The translations under genes and the position numbers were made by a program. This document shows positions 8,621 through 16,765 of a DNA stretch of 26,168 nt, in pieces (position 1 is the first letter of the stretch; the number at the start of each line of letters is the position of its first letter). Origin of the DNA: Tubulinosema ratisbonensis. Lineage: Eukaryota > Microsporidia > Tubulinosematidae. The stretch covers positions 1,185-27,352 of the forward strand of contig RCSS01000843.1 in assembly GCA_004000155.1 (NCBI GenBank). The letters run 5' to 3'. The notes below the pieces were generated by a model that worked only from the letters and a program-made list of their open reading frames with translations, had not been told where the DNA came from and ran no database searches.

Positions 8621-8650
8621 GAGTTCCTGCCACCCTGACACAACGGCAAT
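8621..8650 (-). mobile_element. Candidate primer-binding site and LTR edge
   Basis: On the complement, TGGCAGGAACTC (8632-8621) has the form of a tRNA primer-binding site: TGG, complementary to the CCA end, then acceptor-stem-like sequence. Three bases upstream, the complement reads CCGTTGTGTCA ending at 8636, with the terminal CA expected of an LTR. The order LTR edge, PBS, leader, gag, protease agrees with the relic on the same strand. The other LTR end and the 3' LTR were not found, so this remains a proposal. Confidence 0.45.
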
Positions 8651-10573
8651 ATTGAATTTTATTTTTTTTGACTCCAATTAGCTTTAAGTATAGTTTTTTT
8701 ATTCATTAATTATTTTTAACAAATATTTAAAAAAATATCTTATATCATTTTTTTTCTTAAAAATTATTACCAATAACTTAAGTATTTATATTTAAGAAAT
8801 TACTAATAATTACTTTAAATTTTACAATGTTAGTTAAATAAATGTGCTATTAATTTTGGATTATAGATGACAAAAGAATTTGTTTAAAGTTTAAAAAATA
8901 AAAAAATTAACAAATAAAAATAGCTATGTGTTAATAAACAATCTTATTACGATTATGCTAAAACATATAAAAACCAATCATTAAGATAAAGATTTTATAT
9001 ATTAATTAATATAATTTAGGTTAATTTTTAAAATTTAAAAGAACATTGCATAACAAAAAGTACTTTTTCGAATAATCGGATCAAACTAAAGTAGAATTTT
9101 TATAAGTAAATTAAATCAAAAATCTTTATAAAATTATCAATTATTTAGTGAATTTTCGTATACTTATGTTAAATTCTAATTATAATGTATGTTATTTTTA
9201 TTACAAGTTAGAAATGATTAATTTTATTGCTTTGTTTTTTAATCATAATAAATATTTTTTAAATAAAAATCAAATAGTATTGTTTTAAATCATAATAAAT
9301 TTTTTTAACTTTAGTTTAATTAATCAACAATGTGTTTTATCCTAAATTATGATAAATAAAACATTTTTAATATTCAGAATAACAATGTCTAAATTACTTA
9401 AAAATATAAATTAATTAATTTTTTAGTTAAGATCATTAAAAAATAATCTTAATTATAAAGATAATATTTAAAAGATATGATTATTATTTTATAAAAAATT
9501 ACATATTTTATTAATTTTTATATAAATTATCTTTTTAACTAATATTGTATTTTTTTTGTTGCCTAGAGATGGGAAATCCATACGAAGATCTTTTTCTATA
9601 CCGTCTTTATAATAAAATTTATACCTAGTCGACGGAAATATACGGTAAAATATGTTTCCCATACTTAGATATAGCTTAAGATACTGGAGCCTTTCACCCG
9701 CTAAAACCCACCCCGTGCACTCTATTGACTGCCTAAGTCTACCTTACCTTGCGGGCTTTGGTTACAGGTTAACCTATATTGTAATATCATTAGAAACACG
9801 AATATTCTTAGGAAAAAGTAAAAAATTTAATTCATAATTGAAAAGAAAATTAATATTTTTAATCTAAAAATTTATAAAAACATTTTTTATATTCTTTTAT
9901 AAATAAAATAATTTAATTAATAAAGATTTATTTACAAAAGATTGTATTATAAGACACATTCTCATTAATTTTAAGCAAGAATATAAATTTTTGTTTTTAT
10001 TTTAAATTGATATTCTGTTGTTTTATTGATGTATGATCAAAGTCTTTGGTCATAATAAAGGTAGTAAAAATATAATGATCTATATTACTTCTTACAATAT
10101 GCTTTAAGATTTTTCTTTCAATATTAGTTGTTAATATTATTTCTATAATAAAGAAAGAATCTATATTTTTTACATATCTATTTAATCCTCTTCAAAATTG
10201 AGAAATAAAATATTATTTTAATCAAGTTATTTCTTTTTATTTTCTTTAAGAGTTAATTATTAAAACTAAAAAGAGTTCATAAAAAATAGATTTTTTTATG
10301 AAAATCTAAATTTTGTAATTATGGTACAGAATAAATTTGACTCAAATATTATTTAATTTCCTTAAAAATAATATCGCAACATTAGTTTATCTAATTTATA
10401 TTTTTTTTTATTTTAGAAATTAAAACAACAATATTAAAATAAACAATGATATTTTTGTATTAAATTTCCAAAAAGACATTTTTTAATCAATTTTTAGCAA
10501 ATAAAATATTTTTTTCAAAAAAATTAATTAAAGTCACAAAAAAACATTAAAATCATAAACAATAAACAAAAAA
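8651..10573. other. Long A+T-rich spacer
   Basis: No supportable gene. It contains dispersed repeat copy A (9551-9775) and a small imperfect hairpin (10033-10053, a 9-bp stem with one G-T pair). The section just right of 8636 would be LTR sequence if the LTR edge is real. The rest is low-complexity A/T sequence leading to the promoter of the membrane-protein gene at 10574. Confidence 0.6.
9551..9775 (+). repeat. Dispersed repeat family, copy A (full length, best preserved)
   Basis: About 225 bp, clearly richer in G+C than its surroundings. It aligns throughout with 19174-19396, including an identical 21-base stretch (9687-9707, containing CCTTTCACCCGCTAAAA), and its first part aligns with 6819-6895. 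It ends near GGTTACAGGTTAACC (9770-9784 region), a 5-bp hairpin. A 61-codon frame inside it (9652-9837) is not conserved in the other copies. Solo LTR, non-autonomous element or RNA gene are all possible. Confidence 0.75.
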
Positions 10574-11605
10574 ATGTTAACAAGAATATTACTTGGCATA
10601 ACAATTCAACACTCTTATTTATTTATTATAATTATATATCTTATCTCTTTATCATTAACACTAAAAGATTACTTAAAAACAAACAATAATCCATCACAAA
10701 AGAAACATTTGATTTTTCTAATTTATTATCTTACTTTCTTAACTTTTTTATTAGTTTATTTTACATTCTTGTGGTATTATTTCTTAATCAAATTGGATAT
10801 TAAACATAAAAATGATTTAATTGGTTTTATTTTTGATTTAAAAAATAAGAAATTTAACACTAATTATAAAATACCAAAAGACCCTTACAAAGTATTAATC
10901 ATGCTTGTAATCTTTTATATTAGTAAAACATTGTTACCGCAGAAAAAATTTTACTCTGTTTTGGTGTTACTGGTTGGTATATTTGAAAATTCTTACAATA
11001 TTTTGAATAAATTGGTCAGTAAAATAGAGATAAATTTGATTAACTTAAGTTTGTTTTTTGTTTTTACTGATTTATTGGCATGGATAGTTAATTTAGCAAA
11101 ATATTTTTTTAGTTTTAAGAAAAACTCTTCAAAATTTATAGAAAATGATAAGAAATTAAGTATTGAATCAATAAGATTGATTAACAAAAGAGTGTTTATT
11201 TTATCAGGTAATACTAATTTATTTACCAAAGAAGAGATTCATTCATTGATTTTACATGAAAAATATTATAAAACATTTATTAATTTCTTATTATGGATAG
11301 TTAAACTAACAATTTATATTTTATTTTACCTTCTAACCAACAAATTTACTTTAGAATTCTTTCAAAATAACAAAAATCTTAGTTCAACTTTGTTTATTCA
11401 TCTTTTACCATTCATTTATACTTTAAATAAATGTATTAATAACTTTATTAATATCAGAACTAATCTTTTGGCGGATGATTATGTCATAAGTAAAGGATAT
11501 GGGAATCAGTTGGTGTGCGCGATAGAGAAATGGGAGTTTGTAAGGTCAATTTGGTTACTTGTTTTGTTATTGGTAATAATTTTTTATGTTATTATAGGTT
11601 TATAA
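10574..11605 (+). CDS. Multi-pass membrane protein, Ste24/M48-like with lost zinc ligands
   Basis: Ste24-type proteases are ER/nuclear-envelope zinc enzymes that trim CAAX proteins. This 343-aa protein (family members are usually 400-480 aa) has six or so hydrophobic segments, at about 15-30, 45-73, 106-120, 127-138, 236-256 and 325-342. Residues 204-232 follow the Ste24 order: KRVFILSG, then FTKEEIHSLILHE, where active enzymes have HExxH. Here the motif reads HEKYY (228-232), so the second His is Tyr. The third ligand lies in E-x-x-A-D in Ste24; the matching NLLADDY (297-303) has Asn for Glu, then GYGNQLVCAIEKWE as in the family. Two of three ligands thus appear lost while the fold signature remains, suggesting a pseudoprotease. 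The similarity is read by eye. No CCC motif precedes the ATG. Confidence 0.6.
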   Translation: MLTRILLGITIQHSYLFIIIIYLISLSLTLKDYLKTNNNPSQKKHLIFLIYYLTFLTFLLVYFTFLWYYFLIKLDIKHKNDLIGFIFDLKNKKFNTNYKIPKDPYKVLIMLVIFYISKTLLPQKKFYSVLVLLVGIFENSYNILNKLVSKIEINLINLSLFFVFTDLLAWIVNLAKYFFSFKKNSSKFIENDKKLSIESIRLINKRVFILSGNTNLFTKEEIHSLILHEKYYKTFINFLLWIVKLTIYILFYLLTNKFTLEFFQNNKNLSSTLFIHLLPFIYTLNKCINNFINIRTNLLADDYVISKGYGNQLVCAIEKWEFVRSIWLLVLLLVIIFYVIIGL

Positions 11606-11950
11606 GTTTGAAGAATAAGGTTGGATAAATATTGTTATGAATGATAATGAAATAATTTTTTTAATATGATAAATAATTGATTTTTTATAAAATATTTAAA
11701 AAATTATTAAATATGTAAAAATTAGTATTTAATAAAATAATAAAGTATTAAAAATTAATAAAATATTCAAAAATTAATAATATATTTAAAAACCTATACA
11801 AAGTTTTGTTTAAAAGTAAAATTTAATAAAATATTAAAAAAATAAAAAATGAAATACAAAAAAATTAATAAAAATAAAAAAAAATTCAATAAAATATATT
11901 TTAATTAAAAAAATTATTAAAATATATTTTAATTAAAAAAGTAAAAAATT
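11606..11950. other. A+T-rich spacer upstream of L10a
   Basis: Low-complexity sequence with a perfect 22-bp direct repeat (11891-11912 and 11919-11940, containing ATATATTTTAATTAAAAA). No gene is seen. Confidence 0.6.
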
Positions 11951-11957
11951 TTTACCC
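11951..11957 (+). promoter_or_regulatory. TTTACCC start-proximal motif of the L10a gene
   Basis: TTTACCC ends 5 bases before the ATG at 11963. The same heptamer, at the same distance, precedes the L22 and L31 starts, so it looks like a ribosomal-protein gene signal. Confidence 0.7.
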
Positions 11958-11962
11958 TTGAA

Positions 11963-12618
11963 ATGAGGTAAGTAAAAAAAGTANTNANNNNNNNTNACTT
12001 AAAGAAAAATTAACACAGAATNTATCAAAAATAATATCAGAAACACAGAAAGAAGGAGACACTGTAGAAGTACAGATAGCCTTAAAAGGGTATGACTTAA
12101 AGAAAGATGTACGTTTTGATGGTAACGTAGTACTTCCTTACAACAAGAGAACCGAAGAGAAAGTGGTGATAATTGGAGATAAAAAGCTTGAAGAAGAGGC
12201 TACTGCCTTAGGATTACCATTCATTTCTTTTGAATCAGTCCAAGGAAAGACAAAAGATAAAGTATCTTTAAAAAAGAAAATAGCTAAGAAACATCATGGA
12301 GTGATTACCCTAAACACTTTTCACAGATTCTTTGAAATAACTTATTTTAACAGGAAAAGAACCCCTTTGTTTATGATTAAACCAAACACAGATCTTAAAT
12401 CTTTTTATGAAGAAGTGGTTAGGACTGTTAAGTTTAAACTAAGAAATAACACAGTTATTTCTTTTGCCGCAGGGCCAGTCACCTTAGGAGAAGAAAAGAT
12501 CTCAGAGAATATCAGCATTGCTGTTGATTTTCTTACTACTTTACTTAAGAAGGGTGTTAGTAATATTGATAGTGTAAGTGTTAAGACTACTTATACCAAA
12601 GCTATTAGGATTTATTAA
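11963..12618 (+). CDS. RPL10A: 60S ribosomal protein L10a (uL1), probable short intron after the start codon
   Basis: uL1 forms the ribosomal L1 stalk that guides deacylated tRNA out of the E site. From 12001 the frame is open to 12618 and carries family landmarks: TVEVQIALKGYDLKKDVRF early, VVIIGD, and an end in TKAIRIY like the family's terminal RLY. No ATG is in frame near the expected N-terminus. Upstream, ATGAG at 11963 is followed at once by GTAAGTA, a classic microsporidian 5' splice site, and unspliced reading hits TAA after two codons. An N-rich stretch (11983-11996) hides the 3' site. A join giving AG|N at about 11994 would place about eight residues before the first conserved Leu, as in other L10a proteins. 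The coordinates given span both exons; the ATG is supported by TTTACCC. Confidence 0.9.
11968..11993 (+). other. Predicted ultra-short intron in RPL10A (3' end inferred)
   Basis: The 5' site GTAAGTA begins directly after ATGAG. The 3' end falls in unresolved bases; phase allows an AG at 11992-11993 (a 26-nt intron) or nearby. AG at 12003-12004 would not keep frame unless a base in the N stretch is miscounted. Microsporidian introns are commonly this short and sit at the 5' end of ribosomal-protein genes. Confidence 0.55.
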
Positions 12619-12733
12619 AATTTAAGACCCAATTTTTGGTGTTTATTTTGTAAAATAGAAAAAAAAATATTTAAATTTTTTAAAAGAATTAATTTTTAAA
12701 ATAAAAAAGTAATTTTATTCTATTTTTAATTTA

Positions 12734-14374
12734 TTATTCAAAGCCATGAAATTTTTTTATACAAACAGCCTTCCCTAAAGTTAAATCAAATACTTTGTTA
12801 TCAAAGCCAATNAATTCTTCATTNTTAATCATNGTTTTAACCACACAATATTTACTGCTTAGTAATTTATAATAATTTAGAAAGGTAAAATTATCAACTA
12901 AAATGTCATGTACNAATTCTTCATAAAATATTTTTACGGAGAGAAAAATTGATTTCTTTTCAGTGTGTGAGTTTAATTCTTCTATTAAAGCTTCTTTAGC
13001 ATCTTCATAAATACTTTCTTGGTATTTTTTATTGGTTATTGCATGTATTAATGTGACATTTAGTGAAATTAATTCATCATTTTCGTAAACTTCTAATTCT
13101 GAGAAAATAAATTCAAACACTTTTATCACTTCAGACAGAACAAAAGGATCTATTAACATTGTACTATTGTAAAAGGAATGGTTGTTTACTTTGGTTAGTA
13201 AAGGATTTAGAAATGAAACATTTTTTTCTATCAGAAAAGAAAAATTGTTTTTTTCTAAAAAATTAAAATCTCCCTTTTTTTCTTTTTTATTGTAAATTCT
13301 TTTTTCTTTTATCCCTGCTTCTCTTAAAAGAATTTTTTTATACTTAAATTGACAAAAATCATTGAAAAATGCATCAAAAATTAATTCTGAAGGGGCTGAA
13401 ATTACACTTTCACCAAAATTTAAATTTAAAAAAATGTCTTTAAATTTCTTAACTTCTAAAAATAAATTGTTGTCCAATAAATTTACCTTGTAAATTGTAG
13501 GAACANTTTTAGACTGGTAATCTTCCCTTCCTACTAAAAATGTATCATTTCTTACTTCTTTGTCAAAAATAACAAAGGAAGGCACATTTTCCAATGTGTC
13601 TTTTAATTCACTAAAATCTATGATTATTTTTTTAACTTTGTACCCATCGTATTCCTCTCCAACTTTGATCACAAAATTAGAATAAATCAAAGTCACCATT
13701 TGTTCTCTAAAAAAGTATTTTTTAAACACATACAAAAATAAAGTATCNTCTTTTTCAGGCACTAAAAATCTTTTTACTTGGTAAAGGAAAGAATTTGATG
13801 CTCTAAATTTGTCCATAGCATACCTTTTCTTAATCCTTTTTAAATTGTAAATAAATCCTACTTCACTACTTTTACAATATAAATAATCATATTTATAAAT
13901 CCATGCATCCTTGGCTGAAGCAATAAAAATATCCTTAATTTTAATATACAACCTTATATTCTTAATTATTTCCTTAATTTCTTCACTTTTAAGCCCATTC
14001 TTGAAAGAAACATCTGTTTTGTTAAAAATTAAATAAACATTTTTATCTTTTAAATCATCCAACAAATCAAAATGAAGAATTTCTATGTTTTCTTCGAAAT
14101 TTAACACCAGGATAACATTCTTAATCACTCTAAGTAAAGTTAATGTCTCATGTAAAAAATCAGAGTGCCCTGGTGTATCTATAAATGTGATTATTTCATC
14201 ATGGAATAAATAAGTATGTTGCTTAGGATGGGTGGTAAGAGAGTATTTATACTCATAGTTAGTGGTAGGATAGAAATTAAACTCTCTTGCATCCTCTCCA
14301 AAATATCTTACCAGCTCACTCTTTCCACTCTGAAAAGATCCAACAACCAAAAAAGTTTTGTTCTCTTCTTGCAT
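12734..14374 (-). CDS. Divergent EF2-superfamily GTPase (Snu114- or EFL1/Ria1-like)
   Basis: A GTPase of the EF-G/EF2 group. G motifs are in order: GSFQSGKS (12-19), DTPGH (66-70), NKTD (118-121) and SAK (153-155, in ASAKDAW). A barrel domain II follows (YVFKKYFF ... ENVPSFVIFD), then a region with FGESVISAPSELIFDAF, matching the GE-x-VI...EL part of EF2 domain III. The rest is poorly conserved. At 546 aa it is far shorter than EF2 (about 850), and EF2's conserved effector and diphthamide-loop sequences are not apparent, so it is not the translocase. Candidates are the U5 snRNP GTPase Snu114, needed for spliceosome activation, or the ribosome-maturation GTPase EFL1/Ria1. Cus1 in this window shows that splicing survives, mildly favouring Snu114; the ASAKDAW box resembles EFL1. 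It converges with RPL10A and lies directly downstream of the Nup54-like gene. Confidence 0.65.
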   Translation of the reverse strand: MQEENKTFLVVGSFQSGKSELVRYFGEDAREFNFYPTTNYEYKYSLTTHPKQHTYLFHDEIITFIDTPGHSDFLHETLTLLRVIKNVILVLNFEENIEILHFDLLDDLKDKNVYLIFNKTDVSFKNGLKSEEIKEIIKNIRLYIKIKDIFIASAKDAWIYKYDYLYCKSSEVGFIYNLKRIKKRYAMDKFRASNSFLYQVKRFLVPEKXDTLFLYVFKKYFFREQMVTLIYSNFVIKVGEEYDGYKVKKIIIDFSELKDTLENVPSFVIFDKEVRNDTFLVGREDYQSKXVPTIYKVNLLDNNLFLEVKKFKDIFLNLNFGESVISAPSELIFDAFFNDFCQFKYKKILLREAGIKEKRIYNKKEKKGDFNFLEKNNFSFLIEKNVSFLNPLLTKVNNHSFYNSTMLIDPFVLSEVIKVFEFIFSELEVYENDELISLNVTLIHAITNKKYQESIYEDAKEALIEELNSHTEKKSIFLSVKIFYEEXVHDILVDNFTFLNYYKLLSSKYCVVKXMIXNEEXIGFDNKVFDLTLGKAVCIKKFHGFE

Positions 14375-14431
14375 AAATCAAAAAAATATTTTTTAAAATT
14401 ATTTTTATTTTACAAAATTTTCACAAATATT

Positions 14432-14932
14432 TTATTTTTTAAGGAGTTCTTCTTTCATTTTTTCCAAAGTTTTGTTAAAAATTCTTAAAATTTCCAAAGC
14501 TTCTTTCTTTTTTTCTTCGTTTAGCATTAAAGGTTTATTCTTTTCCAGCAACAAAAATTTGTTTTTTATTTTAAATATTTTTTCATTTTCACCTTTTAAA
14601 ACAAATAATTTTCTTGTTTTCTCAATTGCTTTGTTTAATTTTTCATTTATCACTTGGTGTTGAGCATGGATGTTGTTAAGTTTCTGTTTTAAGAACTGGT
14701 TAGCATTGTTTAGTTTGTTAAGAGTGTTTCTTTGTAAACTTATTCTTTCATTTAACTCATCAAATCCTTTGATTACAGATGGGACAGGTTTATCATTTAT
14801 TATACTTTTAAATGTGAAAGAAAAGGTGTATTTTGATGAAGTAGGGGTGTAACAATCTAAAATGAATAGCAAAGCTTTATGAGGATCATCTGATAATTCT
14901 GCTAAAGATCTTTTTATGTTAATTTTATCCAT
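14432..14932 (-). CDS. Nup54/Nup57-like nuclear pore protein core
   Basis: In other eukaryotes Nup54/Nup57 is part of the Nup62 (Nsp1) channel complex that lines the nuclear pore. This 166-aa protein contains the motif PVPSVIKGFDELNERISLQ (residues about 53-71), corresponding to the PVP..GF.EL..R...Q element before the Nup54 coiled coils. Heptad-like helices (about 60-160) follow. An N-terminal remnant of the alpha/beta region (about 15-50) may be present, but FG repeats are entirely missing. At roughly a third of the usual length it would be a minimal scaffold unit. Identification rests on that one motif plus architecture. ATCC ends two bases before the ATG on the complement, and the gene lies 57 bp upstream of the GTPase gene on the same strand. 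Confidence 0.6.
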   Translation of the reverse strand: MDKINIKRSLAELSDDPHKALLFILDCYTPTSSKYTFSFTFKSIINDKPVPSVIKGFDELNERISLQRNTLNKLNNANQFLKQKLNNIHAQHQVINEKLNKAIEKTRKLFVLKGENEKIFKIKNKFLLLEKNKPLMLNEEKKKEALEILRIFNKTLEKMKEELLKK

Positions 14933-14942
14933 AGGATAAAAA

Positions 14943-15105
14943 AATAAATTATTTTTTAAACATTATTAAATAATAAAATAATTTTTTAAACATTATTAAA
15001 TAATAAAATTATTTTTTAAATATTATTTAATAATAAAATTATTTTTAAATATTATTGAATAATAAAATAATTTTTTAATTTTTAAATAATTAAATTATTT
15101 TTTNN
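14943..15105. repeat. Degenerate tandem repeat, ~30-bp unit, about five copies
   Basis: Successive units such as AATAAAATAATTTTTTAAAC followed by ATTATTAAAT recur every 29-30 bp from 14943, increasingly diverged towards 15105. They fill the gap between the Ase1 stop (15122) and the Nup54-like start (14932), and so hold the latter's promoter and the former's 3' end. Confidence 0.75.
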
Positions 15106-15121
15106 TTTAAAGAATACATTT

Positions 15122-16492
15122 TTATTTCCTTTTCTTTCTAGGTGAATCAAACCCACCCATGATAAAAATACTCTTATTAATAATTCTATTCCTTATCTCT
15201 TCAGAAAGCATTTCTTTGTAATTGCCATTCAAAAAGAAAACACCAAACTCTGCCTCATAACTTTCTATTCTTTCAAAAATCTCTTTTTCTAATTTTATTA
15301 AAGTTGGTGCTGCGGATTTCCTAAACCTTTCTTCGTTCAATAATTGTTTACTGTTTTTAAATAATCTTTTAGGATCACTTGCTATTTTCTCAAAATCTAT
15401 CATGGCTGTCTTCAGTTTCTCTCTCTTTTCTATTAAATCTAAAATAACTAAAAAAGTATCTTTTTTTGGTATTAAATCTCTGATTTGTGACTCTATTTTT
15501 TCTAAATTTTCTTCATTTTCTTCGTATTTTATATTTGGCATCTTAAAAATTNTATTTATTTCTTCCAATTCTTCTACTTTCTTTTTAAAAATTATTTTAA
15601 ACAAAGATTTCTTTTTTTCTGTTAATTCTTGTAAAACTGATTCTGCTTTTTCTATATTTTTTATGTTAAGTGATTCACTAAAATCATATTCATCATTTTG
15701 TATTAAAGTATCATTGACTGAGAAAAATGAAGCATCGCACATGTTTTTTTCGGGTATATTCTCAGTTTTAAGATCTAAGTCATCAAAATACTTTCTTATT
15801 TTAGTAATTTGTACCTGTAAATTCTTAATTTTGGTGCTTCTTTCCTTGTATTCGTTAATAAGTTCTTTGTGTTTCAGTTCTATTTCACATAATTTAAGAT
15901 TATCTCCATTTAAAATCATTCTTTCTGTTTCGTCTAAATCATCTTTCTCTAAAATTTTAATCAAATTAGAAATTTCGCTAATTTTTATAATTTTATTTTT
16001 CTCCAATTCTATCTTTTTATTCCTTAAAAATGTAAGTTTATTCTCTAAAAATTCTATTTTTCTGGTTAAATTACCAAAATTTTCATTTTTTTCTTCNTTT
16101 TCGCCAATTTCTTTGCTAATTTTACTAATTTCTTTCTCTAAAATTTGTATTTTAAAATTCTTTTCTTCAAAAATTAATTTAATTTCCTGAAAATGTGCTT
16201 GTAAAATTTCTGCCTCAATAATCAAATTTTCTGATTTTTTATAATTTATTGGTTGTAAACCAATTAACTTTGTCAAAGAAAGAATTTTTTCGTATTTTAA
16301 ATCATTTTCCTTTCTTAGTTTATTAATTTTTTCATCTGTTTTTGTAATACATTTTTTTATTGAGTCTTGGATTATTTTATAATCATTTTCATGGTATTTT
16401 AAAGGCATGACTGGAGGCATTGTTACCAAGGATGCTTTTTTTAGAAGTAAATTTAAGTTTCTTTTTAATTCTTCAAAGAATTCACATTTCAT
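15122..16492 (-). CDS. ASE1: Microtubule bundling protein, Ase1/PRC1/MAP65 family
   Basis: Ase1/PRC1 dimers crosslink antiparallel microtubules at the spindle midzone. The 456-aa product is coiled coil for most of its first 300 residues, the dimerisation and spectrin-like rod region. The family signature lies at about 355-440: LIEKREKLKTAMIDFEK, ASDPKRLF, LLNEERFRK, then LIKLEKEIFERIESYEAEFG and FFLNG. This matches the DP-x-R...LL-x-EE-x-RK...LP-x-LE...FL-x-G block of the microtubule-binding domain. It ends with a basic tail (SPRKKRK) that may be a nuclear signal or extra microtubule contact. The family is usually 600-800 aa, so both ends are trimmed. CCC directly precedes the ATG (16493-16495, complement). 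It is divergent from TRM82, with 273 bp of A/T repeats between. Confidence 0.85.
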   Translation of the reverse strand: MKCEFFEELKRNLNLLLKKASLVTMPPVMPLKYHENDYKIIQDSIKKCITKTDEKINKLRKENDLKYEKILSLTKLIGLQPINYKKSENLIIEAEILQAHFQEIKLIFEEKNFKIQILEKEISKISKEIGEXEEKNENFGNLTRKIEFLENKLTFLRNKKIELEKNKIIKISEISNLIKILEKDDLDETERMILNGDNLKLCEIELKHKELINEYKERSTKIKNLQVQITKIRKYFDDLDLKTENIPEKNMCDASFFSVNDTLIQNDEYDFSESLNIKNIEKAESVLQELTEKKKSLFKIIFKKKVEELEEINXIFKMPNIKYEENEENLEKIESQIRDLIPKKDTFLVILDLIEKREKLKTAMIDFEKIASDPKRLFKNSKQLLNEERFRKSAAPTLIKLEKEIFERIESYEAEFGVFFLNGNYKEMLSEEIRNRIINKSIFIMGGFDSPRKKRK

Positions 16493-16765
16493 GGGAAATT
16501 TTCTTTTATAAAATAAATAATTTAATATTATTTTTTAAATTAAAAAAATATTAAAAAAAATATTGGTAAAATATTTATAAAATATTTATAAAATTATTCA
16601 AAAAAATATTAAAAAAAATATTAAAAAATATTTATAAAATATTAAAAAAAAAACATTAAAAGCATTTCATAATAAAAAAATTGTTTAAAAAAATATTAAA
16701 TAAAAATAAAAAAATATTAAATAAATCAAAATTAATTATTTAAAAAATTAATTTTTTTATCCTAA

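Noticed and set aside
9551..9775. Repeat A as SRP RNA or another standard structural RNA
   Set aside because: No SRP, RNase P, U-snRNA or 5S hallmarks could be recognised on either strand, and it occurs in several diverged copies.
9652..9837. 61-codon open frame inside repeat copy A
   Set aside because: The frame is not preserved in copy B and has no family features; the repeat explains the sequence.
12734..14374. Annotation as translation elongation factor 2
   Set aside because: Far too short, poorly conserved in the C-terminal domains and with no recognisable diphthamide loop, so it is not the canonical translocase.
14943..15105. CRISPR-like array
   Set aside because: The units are directly adjacent, degenerate and A/T-only with no spacers, and the genome is eukaryotic; it is a simple tandem repeat.
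15402..16190. 262-codon open frame on the plus strand
   Set aside because: It is the antisense of the Ase1 gene. Its Ser/Phe/Leu-rich composition is what reversed Lys/Glu-rich coiled-coil codons produce.
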